Part shown: piece after piece, positions 53,491 to 63,640 of the stretch
Numbering within the stretch: position 1 is the stretch's first letter
How the letters are laid out: each line of letters opens with the position of its first letter
Origin: Prorocentrum cordatum
Taxonomy: Eukaryota > Sar > Dinophyceae > Prorocentrales > Prorocentraceae
DNA length: 64,000 nt
Assembly (NCBI GenBank): GCA_963575745.1
Contig: CAUYUJ010014559.1
Span: forward strand, 52,501-116,500
Direction: 5' to 3'
The notes under the pieces: model-generated
Told to the model about the DNA's origin: nothing
The model's input: the letters and a program-made list of their open reading frames with translations, nothing else
The model's database searches: none
Position numbers and translations under genes: made by a program

Positions 53491-53764
53491 ATCCGCACCG
53501 CGGAATTCCACATCAGCCACGCACCCAGGGACAGTGAATGACCGTTCGGCCCCCTCACTCCGATGAGGAGAGGTGATAAGTGGAGGCCGCTGTGAAGTGT
53601 GGCGCATGGGTAGTTGACTTTCGGGCCGTGTGCTTTTGTGGCTGTGCCGGGTCCTCTCTCCTTCGGGTCAATTGTCGTCCTCGGGCCAGCGCCCTGGAGT
53701 GCGCCCAGGGCACCCTCTACTTAGGTGCTCGTCTTCTCAGAGGTGGGGGTGATGTGTCCCCTCC

Positions 53765-53880
53765 CCCTCCTCTCCTCCTCCTCCTCCTCCTCCTCCTCCT
53801 CCTCCTCCTCCTCCTCCTGCTCCTCCTCCTCCAACGCCTTCTCCACCTCCTCCACCTCCTCCTCCTCCTCCTCCTCCCCA
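53765..53880. repeat. (CTC)n microsatellite
   Basis: Nearly pure CTC with TGC and ACG interruptions. Confidence 0.95.
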
Positions 53881-53989
53881 CCCTGTCGGGCCGCCGTGTC
53901 GTCGCGCCCGCTCGGCAAGTGCACAGACTCGCGCCGCTTGCCGCCCTAAACTGGGGGTCGCACGGCTGGACTGTCAGTCTAATCGTAGA

Positions 53990-54255
53990 AGGGGGAGACG
54001 CGTGGGCGCGCCCATTGGGAGACGTGGGCAGCCCCCAGCGCCCATTGGGAGACGTGGGCATTTGTGAACTGCGAGGTGGGATCTCCCCTCCCTCGCTGGA
54101 CCCTCACCGCGCGTCCCCCCAGGGGCCACGCGGACGAGGTAGGCCTTGAGACACCCGGTGTCAGGGCACATGTTTAAACCAGCGAATGGAAGCCCAGTGG
54201 CACCCGTTGTCAAGGCGCACATTTCGAGCACCCCGCAGTGGCCGAGAAGCGAATG
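53990..54255. repeat. Two small tandem duplications
   Basis: CGCCCATTGGGAGACGTGGG occurs at about 54009 and 54040. A second pair (GTGTCAGGGCACATGTTTAAA / GTTGTCAAGGCGCACATTTCG) lies at about 54160-54230. 54256-54820 has no gene apart from GA and CTC runs at 54296-54345. Confidence 0.65.
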
Positions 54256-54819
54256 TTTAGAGCCAATGGTGCCCCCCCCCCCCAGGGAAGAGTCCAGAGA
54301 GAGAGAGAGAGGGAGAGTCCAGAGTCCTCCTCCTCCTCCTGATCCTCCTGCTCTACCTGTACCTCCTTGCAGATGCGAGCTCTGATATTACAGTGGTGCA
54401 GGCCTATCTCGTCTTCCTCCTGGGCATACCGACCGCGGGAATCAGGGCCGAGTTTCTCGGACGCTCTGCCCCTTTCCAGGCCGCCGTCCTGCCGACTGGA
54501 ACCTCTTCCACCGATTCGGCCATCGATGGCCAAGGTCGGTGTGGACGTCTTCTGTGAGCGTTGTGCGTGTCACGTCGGGGAGTCGGGTCGGGTACTGGCC
54601 CTCCAGCGGCGATGTCAAGGCCCCTCGGAGATCCCCAGGACCCTCAGTGCACAGAAGACTCGCCTCGAGCGCTTGAGGCGCAGGGAGCCGCCGAGGCAGT
54701 AGCTGATGGTCCTGGGTCCTGTCTGGTTTTTCGCCTAGGGGGGGGCTCAAGGTTAATTGTTTCCGTTGTAGAGAGGGTTCGGGCAACTTGGATTCATATT
54801 CAATTGGCTCCTTCTTCAT

Positions 54820-55005
54820 CTTCCTCTCCTCCTCCCCTCCTCCTCCTGCTTTCTTCACGTTCTTTATCTTTGCCTCTTTCCCCTCGTCCTCCTCTCTGCC
54901 CGACGTGCACGGAGCCCTCCTCCCGCCGTGCCCTCCTCCTCCTCCTCCTTTCCCTTCCTTTCTCCTCCTCCTCCTCCTCCGTCTCCTCGTCGTCCCCCCT
55001 CCTCC
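54820..55005. repeat. CTC-rich tract
   Basis: Interrupted pyrimidine-rich simple sequence. 55006-55240 holds no gene. Confidence 0.85.
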
Positions 55006-55267
55006 TCACAATAGAAGACCGAGGATGAACCGAGGTTGTCAGCGTTTTGGTTTCTGCTGGGCCTCCGCTGGGAGGTGCCAGGGCCTCCTGGAGGCGTCTA
55101 ATGGCGGGTTCTTTTCCCCTCGGCATGGTCTCAGAAAACCTGCTGGGAAGGCCTGCCCCCTCTGCCCTCCCCCCCTGGGCGGCGCCGCCGAAGGATGCCT
55201 CCACGCAGGCCACCGCAGATAAGATCCCACACCGGTGCCCGAAATCGGGCCCCTCAGCCTACGGTAT

Positions 55268-55438
55268 GTTCGTGTCGTGTCGACCGGCGGCGACTTCAGC
55301 GCGGGCGTTTCAGGTTGAGCGCCGCCCGTGGACCAGAATCGGCCTAACGTTGATCCCGTGTTTCGGAAATGGCCGATCGTTCAGTTGGAACATCCCCGCG
55401 GTGTCAGAGACCAACGCCGAAGTCGGCACGACACGAAC
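55268..55438. repeat. Dispersed repeat family D, copy 2, with terminal inverted repeats
   Basis: 171 bp bounded by GTTCGTGTCGTGTCGAC (55268-55284) and GTCGGCACGACACGAAC (55422-55438), reverse complements with one mismatch. It has no coding frame, so it looks like a small non-autonomous DNA element (MITE). A flanking target duplication is not obvious. Diverged relative at 19234. Confidence 0.78.
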
Positions 55439-55439
55439 C

Positions 55440-55800
55440 TGACGTGGGGCCCCTCAGCCTAGCTGGCTGGGCGGGGCGGAGAAAGAGTCCCCACGAGGCT
55501 TGCCGTGGCCAGAAAAATAACCACGCTCCTTATGTGGCATTCCTAACGGCAGCGCGTTGACTGTAGGGCCCCTCAGCCTAGCTGGACAGGCCGCGGAGAA
55601 GGAAGATGTCCTTGCGCACGACGACACGGCAACCTTACGGGGCCAGACCCCGCACCAAATACCTTAAGTGGGGACCATCCGCCTGGCGTGCTCGGCGGTG
55701 GAGGAAGGAAGGAGGCCCTGCGCACGACGGCACGGCGACCTCGCGCGGCGGCCTGGGGGGTTCTGGGCAGACCTGGATCCCCAAACCGGCCCCATCGTAT
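55440..55800. repeat. Local duplications with GGCCCCTCAGCCTAGCTGG
   Basis: GGCCCCTCAGCCTA occurs near 55248, 55447 and 55566. GCGCACGACG-CACGGC-ACCT occurs near 55613 and 55710. No gene. Confidence 0.65.
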
Positions 55801-55834
55801 GATGTTTAATCAGAAAGGAGAGCTCTGTACATTG

Positions 55835-55985
55835 GAAGAGGAGGTGGTGGATTCGCAGGAGGAGTCGCATTTAGAGTGGGAGGATGAAACGGGAGGAGGA
55901 GGAGCTGCAGTAGCAGGAGCAGGATTAGGAGGAACCGGGGGAGCAGGAGGACCAGGGAAAGGAGGAGGAGGAGCGAATAGTGGCC
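55835..55985. repeat. GGA-rich tract
   Basis: Imperfect purine-rich simple sequence; 55986-56235 has no gene. Confidence 0.75.
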
Positions 55986-56239
55986 GGCGACAATGACGAT
56001 GTGCCCCGCGATGCGACCAGGCCGCTATTCTGTAAGGCAGGAGCAAAGCGTCGATCCTAGCATGAGGCCAACCTCGCAGTGCGAGTAACGAGTTGACAAC
56101 AATACTACAACGTGCTCCTGATGAAATTGCACAGAGGCCACCAAGTTTGGGAATCTTGTGCGCTAGAGAGTCTGTGGGATAGTTGGCGCCCCGCTCGCAC
56201 AGTACCTGGGGAGAAATGAGAGTAATAGCCAGATCGAGT

Positions 56240-56345
56240 ACGTCTAAGGTGGAGGAGGAGGAAGAGGAGGAGGAGGAGCAGAAGAAGGAGGAGGAGGCGG
56301 AACACGAGCAGGAGGAGGAGAAGGAACAGGATGGGGGAGAGAGGT
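56240..56345. repeat. GAG microsatellite
   Basis: Interrupted GAGGAG repeat; 56346-56550 has no gene. Confidence 0.85.
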
Positions 56346-56554
56346 AAGTTAGCTGCGCTTGCACCGTATCTGGCGTCATGTACCTCCCCATTCCAGTGCG
56401 TTGAAACCACATGCATTCACAGACCCAGGTGTTGGATCTTTGATCCGCACTGTTTTCTTCGACCCCTGGCTTCTCTACATACGCGGCACTGAATACAGGC
56501 AAGAGCCACCCCCAGGGGGGGGGGCACTTAACACACATGCGGAAGTATGGATCC

Positions 56555-56930
56555 GCCTGCGCCGCGGCGAGAGCGCCGTTCCGCTGGACGGAAACTCAGT
56601 GGAATTCAATGTGGCCCACGGTGCAGAGGGAACATGTTTATCGATGCCATGTTAGCATCAGTTTTGCGGCAAGAGCGCTGTTCCATTCGAGATCGACTAA
56701 ATATCGACATGTGGAATGCCGTAGCGGAATCAGCGTTTTCACTCATGATGTGAGGGTACGACCACCATTGCTACAGCAGCGGCGGCAGCGTCGTTCCGTT
56801 GGACGGAGAACCTTTTTGGTGGACATGCAAAACGGCACGCACACCAGCGATTGACAGCGCTTTTATTGCACGACAGAGTAGAGACACCGCTGCGGCGACA
56901 GCGCCGTTCCGTTGGACGGAGGCCTTCTGA
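56555..56930. repeat. Degenerate tandem repeat of about 110 bp
   Basis: GCGGCGAGAGCGCCGTTCCG-CTGGACGGA-like cores lie near 56565, 56671, 56783 and 56892. The second is the most diverged. 56931-57385 has no gene. Confidence 0.75.
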
Positions 56931-57387
56931 CCATCATTAAGTTGCTGGTGCAAACTCACCAGCGAAGCCAACCCTCTTCAAATTCAGAGCATGCTTTTCT
57001 TGAAAGAACTGTTAGAAAGGCAAGTCGGAGCCATCCTGTGTACAATACAGCAGAACGCGATATTGCTTTCTCAAAACCAGCACTACATCAGGGGTGAAAG
57101 GGTAGTGGCAATCACATGTTGTAATTGTAGAGCGGGGTGGAGATGGTGGAGGAGCGCTGCCAGGTATTGCCAGAGGATAAGCCCCTGGGCGGCCTTGGGG
57201 TTCGGCCTCTCCATCCTGGCCTACCAGGCTACCCGTACGTCTGGGGATCTTCGCGTGCGTCCCCTCCTCGCCTGCACCTCCTCGTCCGCCGTCTCCGCGT
57301 CCTGCTGCTGCTGATGCCGTCGATGTTGCTTCCCCTCCCTTGTCATCACCCCTGCTCCGTGCTTCTCCTCCCCTTCCTCGCCCTCAT

Positions 57388-57525
57388 TCTTTCTCCTCCT
57401 CCTCCTCCTCCTCCCTTCTCCTCATCCTCCTCCTCCCACTCCTCCTCTTCCTCCTCCTTTTCCTCCTCCTCCTCCTGTTCATCCTCCTTTTCCTCCTCCT
57501 GCTCCTCCTCCTCGTCCTCCGCGTG
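57388..57525. repeat. CTC-rich microsatellite
   Basis: Pyrimidine-rich simple sequence. 57526-57767 is GC-rich without a supported gene. Confidence 0.9.
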
Positions 57526-57767
57526 CGAGCGGCCCGCCAGTTGCATCCCTGGCCCCGCACACTCACGCTGCAGCCCTATCTGCGCGCCCGCGCCTGGCCG
57601 CCACGTGCCCAGGGCAGGCCGCGCTTGCCACGAGATGCGTCCGGTTCGCCGCGTGCCCATCGGAGCGCCGACCGCGCCGCGGTGGCGGGCCCCGGGGCGC
57701 GCGACCCGAGTCCCAGAAGAGGAAGCGGTGCCGATGCCGCTGTTTGCCCTTTAGGGGCAGCGAGACC

Positions 57768-57952
57768 CGTCGGTCGTTGAAAGTAGGACTCTCTGGATTC
57801 CCAGATCCGGATTTACTTTAGGCGCCTTTCTTATCCAATGATCGAGTGGTGTCCCCTCGCCCTTCCTCTTAAGGGGGTGGGCGGAAGCCCAATCTACCTC
57901 CACCGCATTCCTGCTTCGTCTGCTCTACCCACTTCTTCCGACCGACGGGTAG
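57768..57952 (+). repeat. Dispersed repeat family E, copy 2
   Basis: Landmarks GGTCGTTGAAAGTAGG, GGATTCCCAGATCC, GGCGGAAGCCC, and CTTCTTCCGACCGACGGGTA. It is followed immediately by family C copy 3. Confidence 0.88.
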
Positions 57953-57953
57953 G

Positions 57954-58145
57954 GGGGGATAGGCGTAGGCGAGGATGCACCGACCCCCAATCGTCCACTC
58001 ATCGCCGATAGGGTCCCGATAGCCCACCACCGCCCAGGCACGTGCGGATTCACAATCGGAGGTCCATCACCGATCTATCGGCGATGTATCGTTGATTCCA
58101 GGTCGATGTTTCCCCCCATATGCCAGTCCCACCCTATCCTTGCCT
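57954..58145. repeat. Dispersed repeat family C, copy 3
   Basis: Landmarks GGGGGATAGG, ACCCCCAATCG, CATCGCCGATAGG, CGTGCGGATTCACAATCGG, CTATCGGCGATGTATCG and GGTCGATGTTTCCCCCC. 58146-58627 has no supported gene. Confidence 0.85.
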
Positions 58146-58627
58146 TTCAGTCCTGGAGAGTCCTCGTCGCCACGGCTGGCTTCTACTCGAAGTTCTGGCC
58201 TTGGCGCATCCACAGGAGAGGTCTGGAAAGCAGCGGCGTCGGTGATTTCTTTGTCCACTTTGAGTCGGCCGTTGTCCCAAGATGGCCAGCGCAGCCGCCC
58301 CAGCACGGGCACGTCGCCTTCGCCTCCGGGGCGTCCCAGCGGGGGGCAGTAGGGCCAGGGAGGGATTCCACGGCCGGGATTACGCAATCTCCCATGTGTC
58401 AGGATCTGCTTCTTCCCCTTTCCCCCCCGTCCGCGCACACGCATCGGGCCATTATGCGCCTGGCCCCCCCGCCTCTTCGGCGGACCCGAAGACAACTGGC
58501 CTCCGTCGCCTGGGGCATCATTGCACCCGCCGTCCCGTCCTCACGCACATAGCCGTGTGCCTGCTGGCGTTCGCGCGGCGGGCGCCAGTGGGCATGGCCC
58601 TGCTGCTGATCGCCTGCGGGACACGCT

Positions 58628-58806
58628 GGTCGTTGAAAGTAGGTACCTTGGGATTCCCAGAACCCAATCTACTTCAAGCGCCTTCCTACTTCAAGAATCG
58701 ATCTGAGTTTGTTGTATTTTTTTCTTCTGTCTGGGCGGGCCCGAACCCAACCTACTTCATACGCCTGCCTACTTCATGTTGCTGCCTACTTCCGACGGGC
58801 GGATAC
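58628..58806 (+). repeat. Dispersed repeat family E, copy 3
   Basis: Has GGTCGTTGAAAGTAGG and GGGATTCCCAGAACCC, then three CCTACTTC boxes (GCCTTCCTACTTCAAG, CGCCTGCCTACTTCATG, CTGCCTACTTCCGAC). TTGAAAGTAGG and CCTACTTCAA are imperfect inverted repeats. 58810-59275 has no supported gene. Confidence 0.85.
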
Positions 58807-59279
58807 GAGTAGGCCGCCGGCCCGCGCGCACCTGCTGGGTGGCCTGCGTTGTGCCTCGTCTTCGTGCGCCGTCTAATGATCCTCGTGTCGTTCGCGTTTG
58901 TGCCGAGGGGCAGTTTCGAGCGCGCTGTCCTTAGGCCATGATCGCAGTTGATATGTTCGCTGCCCGCGCATCTCGTTGATCGCGGCCGTGGTGCCGCGTC
59001 GCCAGCGCAAGGAAGAGTGCACTGAGAGGCCTGCTGCTGACATGCCCGGTCCTGCTGGGCTGCTTGGCGCGCAGCTTCGCGGGCCGCCGCCGCCGCACTG
59101 AGCGCCACTTCTGGCAAGATCCGCGGACTGGCCTCCACAAAGCTCGCCGCAACGCCTCACATTCCAGAGGGCGGGATCCTCCGACACCTTCCACTCGGAC
59201 CCCGTTTGTGAGGCCTGTACGAGTGTCGAGAGCCGGTGACCCTCTGACTCGGCACGCAATTCCTGGGAAGCTCAATTAA

Positions 59280-59400
59280 GAAATCTGGCTTGCTCCCGCT
59301 CAATCCAGCCTACTCTCGCTTAATCCGGCCTCATCTTCGGCTGAATCAGTCTCAATCGGGCTTTCCACGGCTATGGTCTTTCAATCGGGCTTTACAGCCC
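59280..59400. repeat. CAATCGGGCTTT-type short repeats
   Basis: Variants of CTCAATCCGGCCT and CAATCGGGCTTTCCA in tandem. Confidence 0.6.
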
Positions 59401-59451
59401 AGAATCGTTCTGGCAAAGACCTGCCAGAATTTGCCTCGAAACTTGCAGTAA

Positions 59452-59620
59452 TCCCGCATAGTAAGGATGAGCAACTGTCCAAAGTAAGTCTTGCATCCTT
59501 CCCCTCCGGCCCATCCTTGGCCGCTTTCGCTGGCCGCGCCCCGCTCGCAAAGTATCGACATGGCATTCAAAGGCCCTCACATCCTTATCGTGCGTCTTTC
59601 TTACACGGATTGACTGTAAC
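59452..59620. repeat. Dispersed repeat family A, copy 2
   Basis: Match of 13326-13493. It includes TTGCATCCTTCCCCTC, GGCCGCTTTCGCTGGCCGCG and CGACATGGCATTC. Confidence 0.82.
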
Positions 59621-59786
59621 GTTTCCCCCGCGGTGGAGGCCGATTTGCCCTGCTGCGACCCTTTTGCTTCCTGCAGCGCCGCTGTTGCGCCGCCGACATC
59701 GTCCGCCGCTCCGCGGCTGTCTGGGCCTTGCGGGGCGCCAGCGGCCGCGTGGCTTGCCTGGAGATGTTCCAGAGCTGTCCGTGGCA

Positions 59787-59966
59787 GGTCATTGGAAGTA
59801 GGATTTTTTGGATCCAGAGATCCCAATTTAGTTTGGCCGCCTTCCTACTTTCAGAGTCGACCAGTTGTCCCTCTTCCCTCCACTGCAGGTGGCGGACGGA
59901 AGCCCAGTGTATTTCCAGCACCTTCCTATTCCATGTTTCTACCCACTTCTTCCGACCGACGGGTAC
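59787..59966 (+). repeat. Dispersed repeat family E, copy 4
   Basis: Has GGTCATTGGAAGTAGG, GGATCCAGAGATCCC, GCCTTCCTACTTTCAGA, GGCGGACGGAAGCCC and TCTTCCGACCGACGGGTA. 59970-60510 has no supported gene. Confidence 0.85.
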
Positions 59967-60513
59967 ATATCCATTGCCCCCTGGCCGAGCCCTTCCTGGG
60001 CCCAGGAGCTGTCTGTACGCGCTTCTGGACAGGCTAGGAGGGCGTGGCGTATACACCGCTGCTGCGTTACGGATGGGCCTGGCCAGGGAACAATGGCTAT
60101 GTGTAGATTTCGTAGCCTCACCTGGGCTGTCCTGGGGGCTTCGTCCTCCGACGGACGCAGGCCGCGGCCTCCATCACGCCGTGGGTCGAAGAAGATAAGC
60201 CGGCATAACACAAGCTCTCGGAGGTCCGCTCGGTGGGCCCCCACATGGTGCGGGGACCACGCCGTGTGATGACTAAGTGGGGATTCGGGGCGACCGCCCG
60301 GTTGTGGGACTTGGGGTCGTTGCCCGAGGACGTCTCCGGTGATTGGGGTCTCCAAGATCCCAGAAATCGTGTGGTGTCGGACGGTGCGGTGAGGTCTGGG
60401 GATTCCAAGGTCACCGTACGGTTTGCCACCGCACCAGCGCCGACCCCCTCCCCCTCCTTGCGGTGCCTTCGGCGCCGCCCTCGGTGCGCTCCTCGCGCCC
60501 GGGGAGGGGGGGT

Positions 60514-61074
60514 TCAGCGCCGATCCAAGAAGTCCGCGCGGATGTATGTTCCTGCAGATGTTGATTTGTCTATGGAGGCACCGCTCGCCTTAATAGGACC
60601 TTTCGGACTTCCAGTGAAAGTGGGTCCGTCGCGATTGCGCCCATGCCCCGAAGGATGTGTTTTCTTCACGGCTGGGAGTGTGCTTCTTGTTCCCCTTCGC
60701 AGTTCAGTGGCAAACGAGGCCCAGAGCAGTGTCCATGGAGCTCTCGCTCTTAGTTCCACAGCAGCGTCGTTGAGTTGGTCGTTTACGAAGTCTCCGAGGT
60801 GGACGATGACCATCATATGCTGACAAAGAGCTGATGTCGTGAACACGTGCCCAAAATGCTCAGAAACTTGTCGTGGACGATTCAGCACACAATGACAGAA
60901 GTCATGTTCTTGGGCCGTCGCCATGGGTTGGCACATCATGCTTTGCTTGGCATTCTCGTGTGCCTGCCACTTGTGCCGCGTCTTTCTAAGGCGGCGGTGT
61001 GACTTAGCCGCGGCCCCCTTGTCCGACGCGGCGTGGTTTGGTGCCACTACGACCCTCATTGGACTCTGTGACAT
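60514..61074 (-). CDS. Hypothetical protein, possibly a fragment
   Basis: I do not recognise it. The 186-codon frame starts at an ATG (61074). It has balanced composition with no simple repeat, and segments such as MVIVHLGDFVNDQLNDAAVE and ATELRRGTRSTLPAVKK that look like real protein. No signal peptide or membrane segment. The last residues (ADFLDRR) are encoded by the short segment shared with the inverted repeat at 13630-13658, so the 3' end overlaps a dispersed repeat. It may be a pseudogene piece or a chance frame. Confidence 0.35.
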   Translation of the reverse strand: MSQSPMRVVVAPNHAASDKGAAAKSHRRLRKTRHKWQAHENAKQSMMCQPMATAQEHDFCHCVLNRPRQVSEHFGHVFTTSALCQHMMVIVHLGDFVNDQLNDAAVELRARAPWTLLWASFATELRRGTRSTLPAVKKTHPSGHGRNRDGPTFTGSPKGPIKASGASIDKSTSAGTYIRADFLDRR

Positions 61075-61079
61075 GGCGG

Positions 61080-61515
61080 TGCGTCCACTGTCATGCAGAG
61101 GTTATTGACATGCGGAGGTAGAATGGTAATGCCGTGCTGACGTGGTTATGAGCGATATCAGACCCTGCTGCTATCCGCTTCTGTCAGTTGTTCTGACCTT
61201 CCTGCGTGAATGGGTACCCTTTTATCAACGCGATGAGCTACACTAACATTTGAACTTGGCGCATGCCCGTCAGGGGGGATTCCTTTCCAGGGTCCAAGTC
61301 TTCGGGCCGAGTTGTGTTCTTGATGCTTTTCTGGCTGCTTGCCCTGTTCGGAACACCGGAGCTGTGTGTACCTTCTGGATGCCCTCGATGGCTTCAGTTT
61401 TTCCCCACAAGTTTCGTGGGTTCTGGTTTTCTTTTCTGCCGCGCCGCACCCGCGACACTCACACCTCACTCTTCCCCTCCTCCCTCCTCCCCTCCTCCAT
61501 CGCACTGCATGGCAG
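61080..61515. other. No gene seen
   Basis: No recognised motif before the 80-bp array. Confidence 0.35.
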
Positions 61516-61524
61516 GAGGCTCTA

Positions 61525-63640
61525 TGCGGGCCATGGCGCAGGGCACGGCAGGCGTGGCACTTTCTCGTTACCAGAGGGGGTGCGCAAGGGGTGGTCCCTC
61601 AGCGCGGCCTCTATGCGTGCCAGTCTCGCAGGGCGTGGCAGGCGTGGCACTTTCTCGACACCCCACAGGGGGTGCGCCGGGGGTGGTCTCCCTATCCATT
61701 TCGGGCTCGCAAAGCGTGGCAGGCGTGCCACATCCTCGACACCACATGGGGTGCGCTGGGGGTGGTCTCCCTATCCGTTTCGGGCTCGCAAAGCGTGGCA
61801 GGCGTGGCACTTCCTCGACATCTCAGAGGGTGCGCTGGGGGTGGTCTCCCTATCCGTTTCGGGTTCGCAAAGCGTGGCAGGCGTGGGTGGCACTTCCTCG
61901 ACACCATAGGGGGTGCGCTGGGGGTGGTCTCCCTATCCGTTTCGGGTTCGGAAAGCGCGGCAGGCGTGGCACTTTCTCGACACCCCACAGGGGGTGCGCC
62001 GGGGGTGGTCTCCCTATCCATTTCGGGCTCGCAAAGCGTGGCAGGCGTGCCACATCCTCGACACCACATGGGGTGCGCTGGGGGTGGTCTCCCTATCCGT
62101 TTCGGGCTCGCAAAGCGTGGCAGGCGTGGCACTTCCTCGACATCTCAGAGGGTGCGCTGGGGGTGGTCTCCCTATCCGTTTCGGGTTCGCAAAGCGTGGC
62201 AGGCGTGGGTGGCACTTCCTCGACACCATAGGAGGTGCGCTGGGGGTGGTCTCCCTATCCGTTTCGGGTTCGGAAAGCGCGGCAGGCGTGGCACTTTCTC
62301 GACACCCGTCAGGGGGTGCGCCGGGGGTGGTCTCCCTATCCGTTTCGGGCTCGCAAAGCGCGGCAGGTGTGCCTTTCCTCAACACCCCACAAGGGGTGCG
62401 CCGGGGGTGGTCTCCCTAGCCGTCTCGGTCTTGCAGAGTGTGGCAGGCGTGCCACATCCTCGACACCACAGGGGGTGCGCTGGGCCGCTGGGAGTCTCCC
62501 TTTCCGTTTCGGGCTCGCAAAGCGTGGCAGGCGTGGTATTTCCTCGACATCTCAGGGGGTGCGCTGGGGGTGGTCTCCCTATCCGTTTCGGGTTCGTAAA
62601 GCGTGGCAGACGTGGCACTTCCTCGACACCATAGGGGATGCGCTGGGGGTGGTTGCCCTATCCATTTCGGGATCGCAAAACGTGGCAGGCGTGGCAGTTC
62701 CCAAAAACTACAGGGGCTGCGCTGGGGGTGTTCTCCCTATCCGTTTCGGGCTCGCAAAGCGCGGCACGCGTGGCACTTCCTCGACACACGTCAGGGGGTG
62801 CGCCGGGGGTGGTCTCCCTATCCATTTCGGTCTCGCAAAGCGTGGCAGGCGTGGCAGTTCCTCGACACCACAGGGGCTGCGCTGGGGGTGGTCTCCCTAT
62901 CCGTTTCGGGCTCGCAAGGCGTGGCAGGCGTTGCAGCTCCTCGACACCACAGGGGCTGCGCTGGGGGTGGTCTCCCTATCCGTTTCGGGTTCGCAGAGCG
63001 TGGCAGGCTTGGCATCTCTTCGACACCACAGGGGCTGCGCTGGGGGTGGTCTCCCTATCCGTTTCGGGTTTTGAAAGCGCGGCAGGCGTGGCACTTTCTC
63101 GACACCACAAGGGTGTGCGCTGGGGGTGGTCTCCCTATCCGTTTCGGGCTTGCAAAGCGTGGCAGGTGTGCCACTTCCTCGACACCACAGGGGGTGCGCT
63201 GGGGGTGGTCTCCCTATCCGTTTCGGTCTTGCAAAGCGTGGCAGGCGTTGCACTCCCTCGACACCACAGGGGGTGCGCTGGGGGTGGTCTCCCTATCCGT
63301 TTCGGGCTCGCAAAGCGTGGCAGGCTTGGCACTTCCTCGACATCTCAGGGGGTGCGCTGGGGGCGTTCAGGAGTGGCACTTTCTCGACACCATAGGGGCT
63401 GCGCAGGAGGTGATCCCTGAACGCGGCCGCTATGCACGACGGTCGTCCAGGGCATAGCAGGCGTGGCATTTTCTCGACGCCAGACGGGGTGCGCAGGGGG
63501 TGGTCCCTCACCGCGGCCGCTATGCGCGCCGGTCGTCCAGCGCATACCAGGCGTGGCGCTTGCTCGACGCCAGACGGGGTGCGCAGGGGGTGGTCCCTCA
63601 CCGCGGCCGCTATGCGCGCCGGTCGTCCAGGTCACCGGGC
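61525..63640. repeat. 80-bp tandem array with variant ends
   Basis: About 22 units of 79-80 bp in the middle (GTGCGCTGGGGGTGGTCTCC, CTATCCGTTTCGGGCTCGCA, AAGCGTGGCAGGCGTGGCAC, TTCCTCGACACCACAGGGG). CTCCCTATCC landmarks at 61688, 61767 and 61846. A block of about 321 bp (61642-61962) is repeated nearly exactly at 61963-62283. A variant unit with GGTGGTCCCTCA-CGCGGCC-TATGCG lies at both ends (61525-61640 and 63390-63640). Since 80 is not a multiple of three, all three plus frames read through the array. Confidence 0.93.

Noticed and set aside
61263-63457. Proteins of 280-430 residues from the 80-bp array
   Set aside because: All three plus frames and minus frames are open over the array and the period is not a multiple of three, so the frames only reflect repeat composition.
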